A stretch of 64,000 nt of DNA, from contig NZ_JACSOH010000019.1 in the NCBI RefSeq assembly GCF_014349235.1, forward strand, positions 28,953 to 92,952, in the 5' to 3' direction. Made by a program: the position numbers and the translations under genes. Of the stretch, positions 1 through 9,026 are shown one piece after another. The notes below the pieces were generated by a model that was not told the DNA's origin, ran no database searches, and saw only the letters and a list, made by a program, of their open reading frames with translations. How positions within the stretch are numbered: the first letter of the stretch is position 1; every line of letters begins with the position of its first letter. The DNA is from Cytophaga sp. FL35 (lineage in GTDB: Bacteria > Bacteroidota > Bacteroidia > Flavobacteriales > Flavobacteriaceae).

Positions 1-60
1 GGAGGCATATCCGGTAAGGTGAACGGTTTTGTTCAGCGGATTTTTAGATATATTAAGCAT
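1..60 (-). CDS. HlyD-family periplasmic adaptor protein, N-terminus only
   Basis: An ATG at 60 opens a frame that stays open to the window edge, giving 20 residues beginning MLNISKNPLNKTVHLTG. This opening resembles the cytoplasmic start of HlyD-type membrane fusion proteins that sit next to RTX/bacteriocin-type ABC exporters in Bacteroidota. It lies 6 nt after the stop of the ABC transporter gene and in the same direction, so it is probably the third gene of the TetR-ABC-adaptor operon. The rest of the gene is outside the window, so the membrane helix and coiled coils expected of the family cannot be checked. The family call rests on the short N-terminus and on context. Confidence 0.6.
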   Translation of the reverse strand, partial: MLNISKNPLNKTVHLTGYAS

Positions 61-66
61 AGTTTT

Positions 67-1731
67 TTATTTAGAGGAGACGATTCTTCCTTTGTTCATG
101 GTAATGACCTTGTGACAATTCTGTTTCCACCTTGGGTCTTGGCTTGCCACGATAAGCGTCCATGGTTGATTTTTATCCGTAAGGAATTCCATAATTTTTT
201 GAGATTCCACATCATCAAAAAGGTTCAATGGGTCTTTTAGCAAAAGCACTTTAGGTTTGGTTACGATGCTTCGTGCCAAGACAATCTTTTTGGCTACCGT
301 ATGGGGAATTTGCATTCCCTCAGGATAAATAATGGTTTTAAGACCTAAGGATTGTTCTTTTACAAACTGTAGGAGACCAACACCTTCAAGTGCCCAATGC
401 AAATCTTTTTGGGAAATTTCCTTGTTACCAAAAGTGATATTCTCCCAAATAGTGCCTTCGAACGGGGTTTCTTCCGTTAATGATTGGCCCAGAAAAGAGC
501 GGTAATGATTAAAGTTGATACCATTCAATGATATGTCGTTTACATATACGTTACCTCCGGTAGGTTCAATAATTCCGGCAATAAGACGTAAAAATGTAGA
601 TTTACCCGAACCATTGGGACCTGTAATCAGGTATTTGGAGCGAGGTTCTATCTTCAAAGAAATCTCATTAAGGATTGTTTTACCGCCGGGAACTGTTAAG
701 GAAACATTGTTTAGTTCAATGGTCATATCCTCTTGCTCGGTAAATGGAGTGTCCCCATCTTGATCTTCCAGCTCCTTATCTACCACTTGTCCCATTTTTT
801 CAAGAGAAGTAAGCAAATCATAAAAAGTTTCCAGTCCACGGATTAATTTCTCCACGGAAGTAATCACCAAAAGAATGATGATTTCTGCTGCCACAAATTG
901 CCCGATGTTCATTTCTTGGTTGAGTACTAAGAGACCTCCAATTAGCAGAAGACCGGCAGTAACGAGTACTTTAAAACCAATCATCTGAATGAACTGCAGT
1001 AAGAGCACCCTAAAATGGCTTTCACGGGCTTTTAAGTAATGGGTAACCAAGGAGTCATTCTTGGTGACTGCCAAATTGGTTTTACCAGAAAGTTTAAAAC
1101 TTACCAGGGACCGCGCAACTTCCTGGATCCAATGGGCTACTTGATATTTTAATTTGGATTCGTCCAGACTGGTATCCATACCTTTCTGTGCGGTATACTT
1201 AAATACCACATAAATAAGTAGTAACAACAGTAGACCGTAGATGATAAAAAAGGGATGGTAAAACGATAATAGAATCAAACCAAAAATAATCTGAAGAATG
1301 GATGCTGGAAAATCCAACATGATTTTGGAAAGACCCTTTTGCACGTTCAAAGTATCAAAGAAACGATTGGCCAGTTCCGGAGGATAATAGTTTCTTAGTT
1401 CACTCATTTTTATTTTGGGAAAGCGGTACGTAAATTCAAAAGAAGCCCTTACAAAGATTTTCTGCTGAAGATTTTCAATAATGCGAATCTGCATGATCTG
1501 TAAAAGACCTGCAAAGGCCACACCACCCGTCACCAGTACTACTAGTATAATCCAAGAAGTACTTATTTGTGCACCTTGAATTAGGTTGATAATAGCTTGT
1601 ATACCAATAGGTAGGGATAAGTTTACCAATCCTGCGAAAATGGCATAATAGAAAGTCTGATAAACATCCCGTTTATCAAGTTTTAGCATGCTTATGAGGC
1701 GTTGCCAAGCGGTTAGTACATTTTTAGCCAT
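67..1731 (-). CDS. ABC half-transporter (permease fused to degenerate ATPase), type I export family
   Basis: The 554-residue protein has an N-terminal six-helix ABC exporter membrane domain (about residues 20-310) and a C-terminal nucleotide-binding domain (about 340-554), the layout of HlyB/LapB-type exporters without a peptidase domain. Walker A is intact (GPNGSGKST) and a Q-loop glutamine is present. The other ATPase motifs are not normal: the LSGGQ signature position reads IPHTV, Walker B reads VLLLKDP where LLLDEP is expected (Asp to Lys, Glu to Asp), and the switch histidine is Gln (VASQD). It may bind ATP but hydrolyse it poorly, or work by a divergent mechanism. It follows the TetR gene by 3 nt and precedes an HlyD-like gene, which suggests export across both membranes with an outer-membrane factor beyond the window. 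Substrate unknown. Confidence 0.85.
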   Translation of the reverse strand: MAKNVLTAWQRLISMLKLDKRDVYQTFYYAIFAGLVNLSLPIGIQAIINLIQGAQISTSWIILVVLVTGGVAFAGLLQIMQIRIIENLQQKIFVRASFEFTYRFPKIKMSELRNYYPPELANRFFDTLNVQKGLSKIMLDFPASILQIIFGLILLSFYHPFFIIYGLLLLLLIYVVFKYTAQKGMDTSLDESKLKYQVAHWIQEVARSLVSFKLSGKTNLAVTKNDSLVTHYLKARESHFRVLLLQFIQMIGFKVLVTAGLLLIGGLLVLNQEMNIGQFVAAEIIILLVITSVEKLIRGLETFYDLLTSLEKMGQVVDKELEDQDGDTPFTEQEDMTIELNNVSLTVPGGKTILNEISLKIEPRSKYLITGPNGSGKSTFLRLIAGIIEPTGGNVYVNDISLNGINFNHYRSFLGQSLTEETPFEGTIWENITFGNKEISQKDLHWALEGVGLLQFVKEQSLGLKTIIYPEGMQIPHTVAKKIVLARSIVTKPKVLLLKDPLNLFDDVESQKIMEFLTDKNQPWTLIVASQDPRWKQNCHKVITMNKGRIVSSK

Positions 1732-1734
1732 TCA

Positions 1735-2409
1735 TTAATTGTTTAAAGAATTAAAAACCAGGTGTTTAAAAAAGGTGTTTGGACCTTGCTTTTCGCTACA
1801 ATTGGTGAGCGATGGAAAGTGATTTTTTAAAAAACGTTGATGTAAGGAACCTTCCAATACGGTACTTGCCAAACTACTAGGGAATTCAAAATCGGGATTC
1901 ACCTCCAAAATCATCTCCTTTAATCTGTTGACCAGTCTTTTATAAATGGCAAAATAACCTTCTTTATTTTCGATATCTACCTCCTTGGTCAAATACGATT
2001 TAGAATATTCATTTACAACTATATTATTCAACTTCACCTCATCTATATGGGAATAAGTGGCATCAAATTTTGTGGGTCGGGTTATGATTTCAATGGCCTT
2101 TTTCAATTTGTCTTCCACATTGTTCATATTATTAGTGCCAAATACTAGTTGATATTCTAACCAGCCCCAATGCCATGAAGTAAGGTAAAGCAATAGTTTA
2201 TGTTTGTTTTCAAAATACCGATAAATGGAGCTTTCGTTACTACCTATTTCAGTACCCAATTTCTTGAAAGTGAAGTGCTCAAAACCGATTTGGTCTATCA
2301 TTAAAATACTTTCTTTCACAATACGTCTCCCTAAATCGCTTGTTTCAGGGTCTTTTATATAAAGTCCTTCATTGACTTGTATTTTAAGGGATTTTAATAG
2401 ATTCTCCAT
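1735..2409 (-). CDS. TetR/AcrR-family transcriptional regulator
   Basis: From the ATG at 2409 the protein has 224 residues. The N-terminal DNA-binding part is typical: a helix around ILMIDQIGFEHFTFKKLG followed by the recognition segment SNESSIYRYFENKHKLL, matching the TetR pattern in which S-IYRYF-NK-LL marks the second HTH helix. The C-terminal half is a helical ligand/dimer domain that I cannot assign. An in-frame start 13 codons upstream exists, but the internal MENLLKSL start is preferred because the longer form would begin inside the predicted operator and -7 box. It is the first gene of the operon with the ABC transporter, and a palindrome over its promoter suggests autorepression, with release by an unknown effector, perhaps the exported compound. 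Confidence 0.88.
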   Translation of the reverse strand: MENLLKSLKIQVNEGLYIKDPETSDLGRRIVKESILMIDQIGFEHFTFKKLGTEIGSNESSIYRYFENKHKLLLYLTSWHWGWLEYQLVFGTNNMNNVEDKLKKAIEIITRPTKFDATYSHIDEVKLNNIVVNEYSKSYLTKEVDIENKEGYFAIYKRLVNRLKEMILEVNPDFEFPSSLASTVLEGSLHQRFLKNHFPSLTNCSEKQGPNTFFKHLVFNSLNN

Positions 2410-2430
2410 GTTTTTGAAAATTGAGTCTCG

Positions 2431-2453
2431 CAAATATAATAGTAACACTATTA
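2431..2453 (-). promoter_or_regulatory. Promoter -7 box overlapped by TetR operator palindrome
   Basis: On the minus strand 2438-2431 reads TATATTTG, a perfect match to the Bacteroidota -7 consensus TAnnTTTG, 22 nt before the ATG at 2409. The palindrome TAATAGT-aac-ACTATTA occupies 2437-2453, with perfect 7-bp arms and a 3-bp centre, touching the upstream edge of the -7 box. Binding of a TetR dimer there would block the spacer between the -33 and -7 regions. No clear -33 TTTG was found. The operator assignment is inference from position and symmetry. Confidence 0.7.
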
Positions 2454-3003
2454 AATTATGAAAGATTAACTTTTAATTAGTGTTTTTGTTGAAGCTTTTA
2501 AAATGATTTTTAAAAAGGAGAAAAATTGCACTATACTTGGTTTTTACAGGTGTTAGAAGAATTTAATTCCTTTTAATTGCAATTGTCTAGAGTTGAACAG
2601 AAGTCTTGAAGGTTTTGGAATATCCATTCAATTTGAATAGTCAAAATTAGGTTGTAGACAAAGAAAATATGAGAAAGCAGTATTGTCTTTAGGTTAAATA
2701 TTCCTTGTTTTTAAGAAGCATACTTTGGGTTTGTACAATTTATTTTTCTATTTGATTTATATACCTGCTTGTTTACGTTTCAGGATTGACAAATTCTTTT
2801 TTTAACACCCTTTTATTTATTTAAATCCGAAATAAGAGGGCATATTTTACGAATACTTAATCAGTCAAATTACACTTTTCTGCCTCTAAGAATCAAAATT
2901 TAACGTTGTGGGCCATGTTGGGTTTGTCGTTTTTTAAATGTCCTTAAATTGAATTTAAGTATTTGAATTTCAATTATTTAAAAAATGTAGTTTTTGTCTT
3001 TGG
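2454..3003. other. AT-rich intergenic region, no gene seen
   Basis: About 550 bases between the divergent TetR and susC promoters. The sequence is rich in A/T runs and in all frames contains frequent stops. I saw no RNA gene, no convincing hairpin terminator and no coding remnant. It probably separates the two regulons; an uncharacterised small RNA cannot be excluded. Confidence 0.5.
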
Positions 3004-3078
3004 AAAAGGTGTCAATTCCGTTTTTATAGGTCATTTTATAAAATGAAGCGAACGAGCTGATGTCTTCAAGTAGTTTTA
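3004..3078 (+). promoter_or_regulatory. susC operon control region with elements shared with the SusA-like gene promoter
   Basis: Elements in order are AAAAGGTGTCA (3004-3014), CATTTTATAA (3032-3041, itself the left part of a perfect 14-bp palindrome CATTTTATAAAATG at 3032-3045), and TAGTTTTA (3071-3078), one mismatch from TAnnTTTG. The same three elements occur upstream of the GH13 gene at 13539 with the same 27-nt gap between CATTTTATAA and AGTAGTTT. No -33 TTTG is visible, as expected for an activator-dependent promoter. The likely activator is the 7TM-AraC protein encoded at 11495-13423. The distance from the -7 box to the susC ATG is 57 nt. Confidence 0.65.
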
Positions 3079-3135
3079 ATTCCGATTTAATGGAGACTTT
3101 AAATCATAAACTACTAACTTAAATTCAACTCACAC

Positions 3136-6117
3136 ATGCGAGGGAAAATTACAATGTTTTTCTTGGTGCTCTTCTGTGCACCATTATTTGCATTGGCGCA
3201 GCAAGAGGTGACCGGTACGGTCATTGACGATTTGGGACTACCCTTACCCGGCGCTTCTATTGTTTTAAAGGGAACTACCAACGGTGTTACCACAGATTTT
3301 GATGGAAAGTATTCCATACAGGCCAGCGAAGGCAATGTATTGGTATTTTCATACATAGGTCTAAAAACACAAGAGGTAACAGTAACATCTAATGTAATAG
3401 ATGTTTCTATGGAAAGTGATATATCACAATTAGATGAAGTGGTTATCATTGGTTATGGCTCCACCACAAAAAAGGATGCCACAGGAGCTGTGCAATTATT
3501 AACGGCAGAAGACTTAAACAAAGGTGCTATTACAACCGCAGACCAAATGATAACTGGTAAATCTGCCGGTGTACGGGTGGTCAACAATGGCGGTGACCCC
3601 GATGCAGGCATCAACATTCGTATACGTGGAGGCTCCTCTCTTAACGCGAACAATAGTCCATTGATTGTAATTGACGGGGTACCGTTATCCAATCAGAATC
3701 CTGCTGGTCAGGCCAACCCTTTAACGCTCATCAACCCAAATGATATTGAATCGTTTTCGGTATTAAAAGATGCATCATCTACGGCAATCTATGGTTCTAG
3801 GGCATCAAACGGTGTAATTATTATTACTACTAAGTCCGGTACCAAGGGAGCACCGCAATTCAATTTCTCGTCCAATGTTCAAGTAGGTACCTTAAGCAAT
3901 CAGATAGATATTTTTGAATCGGCTGAATATGTTGATTTTATTCAGAACACCTATCCTGAAAGTGCAAATTTATTGGGCCTGAACGGTACTATCTACGATA
4001 CGAATTGGCAGGAGGAAATTTATAGAACTTCCTACACCATCAATAATAACTTAACTGCGAGGGGAAATCTTTTTAATAAGATTCCGGTCAGGGCTTCTTT
4101 CGGGCATTCAGAAATCGCCGGTATTCTAAAGGAGTCGCAATTAGACAGATATACGGTCTCCTTGAACATCGCTCCCGAGTTCTTTGACCAACACTTAAAG
4201 GTGACAATCAACGCCAAGGGAATCGCCACGGAAAAAGATCAACCCGATACGGGGGCCATTGGAAGTGCCTTAACGGCGAACCCGACATTACCAATTTATG
4301 ACCCCCAAGGAGGCATTTTTGGTGGATTCTACCAATTGACCGATGATCAAGGTATTGTAGGCCCAGCGAATCCATTGGCTTTACTGAAGCAACGAGAACG
4401 AAATGAAGATGCAGACCGTTTTATTGGGAGTGCCGAGTTTAGGTACAAAATTCATGGCTTTGAAGACTTGACGGCAGTAATTAACACTGGTATCGACTAT
4501 TCGGAATCCAGCATTAACGAATATTTCTTGCCAAGCGCCGTTGGGGCATATACTGTATTTGATGGACTCCCCATATTTAATAACTTCAGCGAAAGCTTTA
4601 GGGAAAATCAGATAAAGAGAGATCATCTTTTAGATGCCTATTTAAATTATGCAAGGGATTTTGAAGGGGCGGTCAATAGATTGGACATACAAGCAGGTTA
4701 TGGATATCAGAATTTTACCACCCAAGGAACTACTTTTCCAACTACTACAGAAAACGGTTTTAGGGAATCTCAGCAGCCTTTTAAATATTACAATATTTTA
4801 AACCTTCAATCCTATTTTGCTAGGGCCAACTTAACTCTTTTTGACAGTTTTTTGTTGACCGCTTCGGTAAGGGCAGATGCTTCCTCTTTGTTTGCCAAAG
4901 ATGATAGGTGGGGGTACTTTCCCGCAGCAGCTTTGGCTTGGAAATTGGATGAAGAGAATTTCCTAAGTGATACCACTTGGATTGATCAATTAAAGCTGAG
5001 ATTGGGATGGGGTCTCACAGGTCAACAGGATATCACAGGTCCAGTGGGCTATTTCCCGTACACTGCATTATATGATGATGGTGATCCAACGGTGAGTTAT
5101 ATGTTCGGTGATCAATTGATAACCACCTACAGGGCCAATGCCTTCAACCCTAATCTAACTTGGGAAAAGACTTCAACCTACAATGTGGGTATCGATTTCA
5201 ATTTTTTCTCCAATATGTTAAGCGGTAGTGTAGATGGTTATATCAGAAATACTACGGATTTATTGGCAGAGGTGCCCCAATCAGAAGGAGCTTTAAGAAA
5301 CCGGTTCGTAAGTAATGTGGGTGAAACGGAAAGCAAAGGTTTTGAGGGTGCACTTCAGTTTAGGCCGGTACAAGCGGATGGTTTCACCCTTGAGTTCAAT
5401 GCCAATGCAGCTTTTAATGAGACCTATGTTACCGATTTAGATAATATCACACAGTTTTCTAGTGGTGGAGGTATCGGTCGTGGAACGGGTGTCAATATTG
5501 GGCAAACAGCAGTTGGTGAGCGTAACCGTACCTTCTGGTTGTATGAGCAAGTGTATGATGCCAATGGTAAAGTGATTGAAGACGCCTTTGTAGACAAGAA
5601 TGGAGATGGTTTAATTTCTGATGCGGACAGAAGATTTATTCCTTTTGAGCCTAAGTGGACCTACGGTTTCGGAACCTTTGTTCAGTATAAAAACCTTGAT
5701 TTAACAGCCAATTTAAGAGGGCAATTAGGGGGCAATGTTTACAATGCCAATTTGTTGAATAGGGGCTTTGCTTTGGCGGCCATTCCGCAGACCGATTCTG
5801 GTTTTATTGACAATACTTTGAACCTTTTTGATGGTTCGCAGTACGATGGGTTCCCAGAGATGCCGTCCGATACGCAGGCCCTTTCTGATTTTTACCTATC
5901 GGATGCTTCTTTCTTACGATTGGATAATATCACCCTTGGCTACAATTTTACACCCTTTAAGGATAAAAAGTTAAGCCTGAGATTCTATGGCTCTGCCAAC
6001 AACCTTTTTGTTATTACGGATTATGACGGTTTGGACCCCGAAAATTTTGACGGTATAGAAACTTCGCCATATGCGCGTCCACGTACCTACACTTTAGGAT
6101 TAAACCTTGACTTCTAA
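3136..6117 (+). CDS. susC: SusC/RagA-family TonB-dependent outer-membrane transporter
   Basis: A 993-residue protein with a signal peptide (about 1-21, ending LFALAQ), a carboxypeptidase-regulatory-like domain (about 22-97, with VTGTVIDDLGLPLPGASI and DFDGKYSI), a TonB-box-like segment DEVVIIGYG, a plug domain with the family motif IRIRGGSSLNANNSPLIVIDGVP, and a long C-terminal beta-barrel ending in the outer-membrane signature TLGLNLDF. In Bacteroidota such proteins form the energised channel of a pedal-bin complex with SusD and import glycan oligosaccharides. No STN signalling domain is present, so it is not a sigma/anti-sigma transducer. Position at the head of a starch gene operon makes maltooligosaccharides the likely cargo. 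Spacing to susD is 13 nt. Confidence 0.96.
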   Translation: MRGKITMFFLVLFCAPLFALAQQEVTGTVIDDLGLPLPGASIVLKGTTNGVTTDFDGKYSIQASEGNVLVFSYIGLKTQEVTVTSNVIDVSMESDISQLDEVVIIGYGSTTKKDATGAVQLLTAEDLNKGAITTADQMITGKSAGVRVVNNGGDPDAGINIRIRGGSSLNANNSPLIVIDGVPLSNQNPAGQANPLTLINPNDIESFSVLKDASSTAIYGSRASNGVIIITTKSGTKGAPQFNFSSNVQVGTLSNQIDIFESAEYVDFIQNTYPESANLLGLNGTIYDTNWQEEIYRTSYTINNNLTARGNLFNKIPVRASFGHSEIAGILKESQLDRYTVSLNIAPEFFDQHLKVTINAKGIATEKDQPDTGAIGSALTANPTLPIYDPQGGIFGGFYQLTDDQGIVGPANPLALLKQRERNEDADRFIGSAEFRYKIHGFEDLTAVINTGIDYSESSINEYFLPSAVGAYTVFDGLPIFNNFSESFRENQIKRDHLLDAYLNYARDFEGAVNRLDIQAGYGYQNFTTQGTTFPTTTENGFRESQQPFKYYNILNLQSYFARANLTLFDSFLLTASVRADASSLFAKDDRWGYFPAAALAWKLDEENFLSDTTWIDQLKLRLGWGLTGQQDITGPVGYFPYTALYDDGDPTVSYMFGDQLITTYRANAFNPNLTWEKTSTYNVGIDFNFFSNMLSGSVDGYIRNTTDLLAEVPQSEGALRNRFVSNVGETESKGFEGALQFRPVQADGFTLEFNANAAFNETYVTDLDNITQFSSGGGIGRGTGVNIGQTAVGERNRTFWLYEQVYDANGKVIEDAFVDKNGDGLISDADRRFIPFEPKWTYGFGTFVQYKNLDLTANLRGQLGGNVYNANLLNRGFALAAIPQTDSGFIDNTLNLFDGSQYDGFPEMPSDTQALSDFYLSDASFLRLDNITLGYNFTPFKDKKLSLRFYGSANNLFVITDYDGLDPENFDGIETSPYARPRTYTLGLNLDF

Positions 6118-6130
6118 AAACGAACTACAG

Positions 6131-7690
6131 ATGATTAAAAAGATAATATTCGGACTATTCACAGCTACTGTTTTGGTAGGATGTATAGATGATTTGGATA
6201 CCGAGCCAAGGGTGCAGAAAAGTATCGATAACCTATTGGAAGAAGATGAGAATGCAGCCTTAGGTATTCTTGGTAAACTCTATGGTGGCTTGGCTCTGCA
6301 CGGAATCGGTATTCCTGGCAGTGATAACCAAGAAGCGGATATTGCAGGGGACGACCCAGGAGAAACCGTATTTTTCAGAGCTATTTGGAACATGCAAGAG
6401 CTTACTACCGATATAGCCAAAAATCGCTGGGGTGATGGAGGTTTGGACCCTTTAACCACCGCTACCAATTGGGTGCCTACCAATAAGTTCTTTGGTTACC
6501 TCTACAACAGAAGTTATTTCAATATTGCGCAGATCAATAACTTTATTATAGACGTTCAAAAGGCGGATGAGCCAAACGCGGATTTATATGTGGCGGAAGC
6601 CCGTTTTCTACGTTCCCTTTTCTACTATTATTTGATGGACACCTTTGGAGGTGTGGTCATCGTAACCGAAGAAGATGGGGTTACGGGCGTAAGAAGAGCG
6701 CGCAACACCCGAACAGAAGTTTTTAACTTTGTGGAGAGCGAATTGTTGGCCGTAGAGGAGACCATACCTGCGAGCAATGAATACGGTAGGGCAAATAAAG
6801 CCGCAGTTCACATGTTATTGGCCAAGATTTACTTAAATGCGGAAGTGTATACCGGTACCGCTAGATATGCAGAAGCGCTTACCTATAGTGAAAAAGTGAT
6901 TTTGGAGTCCCCTTTTACGTTGGATGATGATTACCAGTCCATTTTTCAGGGTGATAATTTTACCTCACCAGAAATCATTTTTCCAATTATTGGGGATAGA
7001 AATACGGTTCAGTCCTACGGAACAGCAACCTACTTAACCAATGGTAGCTTGGGAGATACTACTATGCCCATAGCAGAGTTCGGAAATTCGGACAGTTGGT
7101 TTGGTCACCGTTGTACACCGGCCATTTATGGCTTGTTTGGCGATCTGGAGACCACAGCGGATAGTAGAGCCATTTTCTGGACAGAGGGGCATAGTTATGA
7201 AATGGACGATTACCGTACCTGGGAAAGTGGTTACCCAACTACTAAATTCCAAAATCAATATTCCGATGGTAGTTCTGGGCAGAGTAGTTTCTCCGATACC
7301 GATATACCCTTATTCCGTTTGGGAGATGCTTATTTAATGTACGCTGAGGCATTTTTTAGAGGTGGAGGTGGTTCCGCGGCACAGGCGGTAGATTACATTA
7401 ATGCGCTAAGAGAAAGAGCTTACGGTGATGCTAGTGGAAATATCACAGAAGCAGATTTAACTGAGCAGTTCTTGATAGATGAGCGCGCACGCGAATTGTA
7501 CTATGAAGGTCATAGAAGACAAGACCTAATTCGTTTTGGTCGCTTTACTGGAGGAACTTACAACTGGCCTTGGAAAGGTAATGTGGCAGATGGTACTTCC
7601 ATTCCAGACCATTACAACTTGTTTCCATTTCCTTTAGAAGCATTACAAGCAAATCCATTATTGGAACAAAACCCAGGCTATACTAACTAA
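6131..7690 (+). CDS. susD: SusD/RagB-family glycan-binding outer-membrane lipoprotein
   Basis: The preferred start is the ATG at 6131, giving 519 residues that begin with a lipoprotein signal (MIKKIIFGLFTATVLVGC, lipobox Cys18); the longer frame from 6107 overlaps susC and adds no signal. Acidic residues follow the cysteine (CIDDLD), as in surface-exported Bacteroidota lipoproteins. The sequence shows the SusD family pattern: an N-terminal TPR-like helical region with ARFLRSLFYYYLMDTFGGVV, and the conserved C-terminal stretch DERARELYYEGHRRQDLIRFGRF. It should cap the SusC barrel and bind maltooligosaccharide at the surface. It is followed by the SusE-like gene after 11 nt. Confidence 0.96.
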   Translation: MIKKIIFGLFTATVLVGCIDDLDTEPRVQKSIDNLLEEDENAALGILGKLYGGLALHGIGIPGSDNQEADIAGDDPGETVFFRAIWNMQELTTDIAKNRWGDGGLDPLTTATNWVPTNKFFGYLYNRSYFNIAQINNFIIDVQKADEPNADLYVAEARFLRSLFYYYLMDTFGGVVIVTEEDGVTGVRRARNTRTEVFNFVESELLAVEETIPASNEYGRANKAAVHMLLAKIYLNAEVYTGTARYAEALTYSEKVILESPFTLDDDYQSIFQGDNFTSPEIIFPIIGDRNTVQSYGTATYLTNGSLGDTTMPIAEFGNSDSWFGHRCTPAIYGLFGDLETTADSRAIFWTEGHSYEMDDYRTWESGYPTTKFQNQYSDGSSGQSSFSDTDIPLFRLGDAYLMYAEAFFRGGGGSAAQAVDYINALRERAYGDASGNITEADLTEQFLIDERARELYYEGHRRQDLIRFGRFTGGTYNWPWKGNVADGTSIPDHYNLFPFPLEALQANPLLEQNPGYTN

Positions 7691-7701
7691 AAACTAAGAC
7701 G

Positions 7702-9015
7702 ATGAAGAAAAATTTAGCATTTATATATGCATCCATCGTAGCAATGGCACTTTTGGTGACAGGTTGTAGCGATGATGATGAAAACATAAGAGTAAGTAGT
7801 GAGGCAAGTACACAGCTTACATTATCTTCTACAGATGCTCTAGAATTAACTAGAGATTTGACAGGAGAAACAGTTTTAAGCCTTAATTGGACTGCTCCAG
7901 ATTTTGGCTTTACTGGTGCAGTGCCTACTTATAACGTGGTTGTAGGGGTAGATGCAGCTACAGAGGCTATGCCAGCCCGTGTAAATGTGGGTAACGTGCT
8001 AAGCAAAGATTTTTTAGCAGAAGAACTTAATGAGGCCGTGGCAGATGCAGGTGCTTTAGCTGGCCTAGAAAACGAAGTTAAAGTTTGGGTAGAAGCTATG
8101 TTAGGTAAAGATGTAGTGGCAGCTTCTGCAGCACAGACCCTAACAATTACAGGGTATGCAACTACGTTCGATTTAAGTTCGCCTTGGGGTCTAGTAGGGT
8201 CTGCAACACCTAACGGTTGGGATGGTCCAGACGTACCTGTTTACAGCACAGCAATCGCTAACGAATTTGTGGCTTATGTTACGCTTGTAGATGGGGAGCT
8301 TAAAATCCGTGAAAACAACGATTGGACCGTTAATTACGGGGATACTGGTGCCGATGGTGTCTTAGATTTAGACGGAGACAACATACAAGTAACAGCTGGC
8401 ACTTACAAGGTAATGTTTAGTTTAAACGACTTTAGCTATAGCATAGAGCCATTTACTTGGGGCTTGGTTGGTGACGCTACACCAAACGGTTGGGATGGTC
8501 CAGATACGCCCTTAACGTATGATTCTTCTTCTGACCAATGGAGGGCAGTGGTAACTCTTACAGATGGTGAAATGAAGTTTAGACAAAACAATGATTGGAC
8601 TGTAAACTTTGGTGATACCGGTGCAGATGGTACTATTGAAACCAATGGTGATAATATTATGGTAGAAGCTGGTAACTATCTAGTTTCGGTAGACTTTACC
8701 AATAACCTATATACTTTAGAACCTATTGATATTTGGGGCTTGGTTGGTGATGCTGCTCCCAATGGGTGGGACGGTCCTAACGTACGTTTTACACCAGATT
8801 ATGCCAACGAAGGCGTTTGGATTTTGGAAAATGTTACGTTGTTAGACGGTGAAATTAAATTTCGTACCAATGATGCTTGGGATTTTAATTATGGAGATGA
8901 TGGTAATGACGATACGTTAGAGGTAGACGGAGCCAACATTCCAGTAAGTGCAGGTACGTATACCATAACATTGTATTTGGCAGATGCCGATAACCCAACC
9001 TACACTATCGAATAA
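7702..9015 (+). CDS. SusE/SusF-like surface starch-binding lipoprotein, three modules
   Basis: A 437-residue lipoprotein (MKKNLAFIYASIVAMALLVTGC, Cys22, followed by SDDDEN, an acidic surface-export-like signal). Residues about 30-155 form a SusE N-terminal domain. Three tandem modules of about 91 residues follow, starting near 161, 252 and 344, each with the pattern WGLVG-A-PNGWDGP, an aromatic/charged core such as ENNDWTVNYGDTGADG, and a GDNI-V-AGTY close. These match the starch-binding modules of SusE/SusF. They probably hold starch at the cell surface beside SusCD. The next gene, an amylase, carries homologous modules at its C-terminus, indicating module duplication and shuffling. Confidence 0.88.
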   Translation: MKKNLAFIYASIVAMALLVTGCSDDDENIRVSSEASTQLTLSSTDALELTRDLTGETVLSLNWTAPDFGFTGAVPTYNVVVGVDAATEAMPARVNVGNVLSKDFLAEELNEAVADAGALAGLENEVKVWVEAMLGKDVVAASAAQTLTITGYATTFDLSSPWGLVGSATPNGWDGPDVPVYSTAIANEFVAYVTLVDGELKIRENNDWTVNYGDTGADGVLDLDGDNIQVTAGTYKVMFSLNDFSYSIEPFTWGLVGDATPNGWDGPDTPLTYDSSSDQWRAVVTLTDGEMKFRQNNDWTVNFGDTGADGTIETNGDNIMVEAGNYLVSVDFTNNLYTLEPIDIWGLVGDAAPNGWDGPNVRFTPDYANEGVWILENVTLLDGEIKFRTNDAWDFNYGDDGNDDTLEVDGANIPVSAGTYTITLYLADADNPTYTIE

Positions 9016-9026
9016 ATCAAGAAATT

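Noticed and set aside
19..240. Plus-strand 73-residue open frame at the left edge
   Set aside because: It lies antisense to the ABC transporter gene and has no family features.
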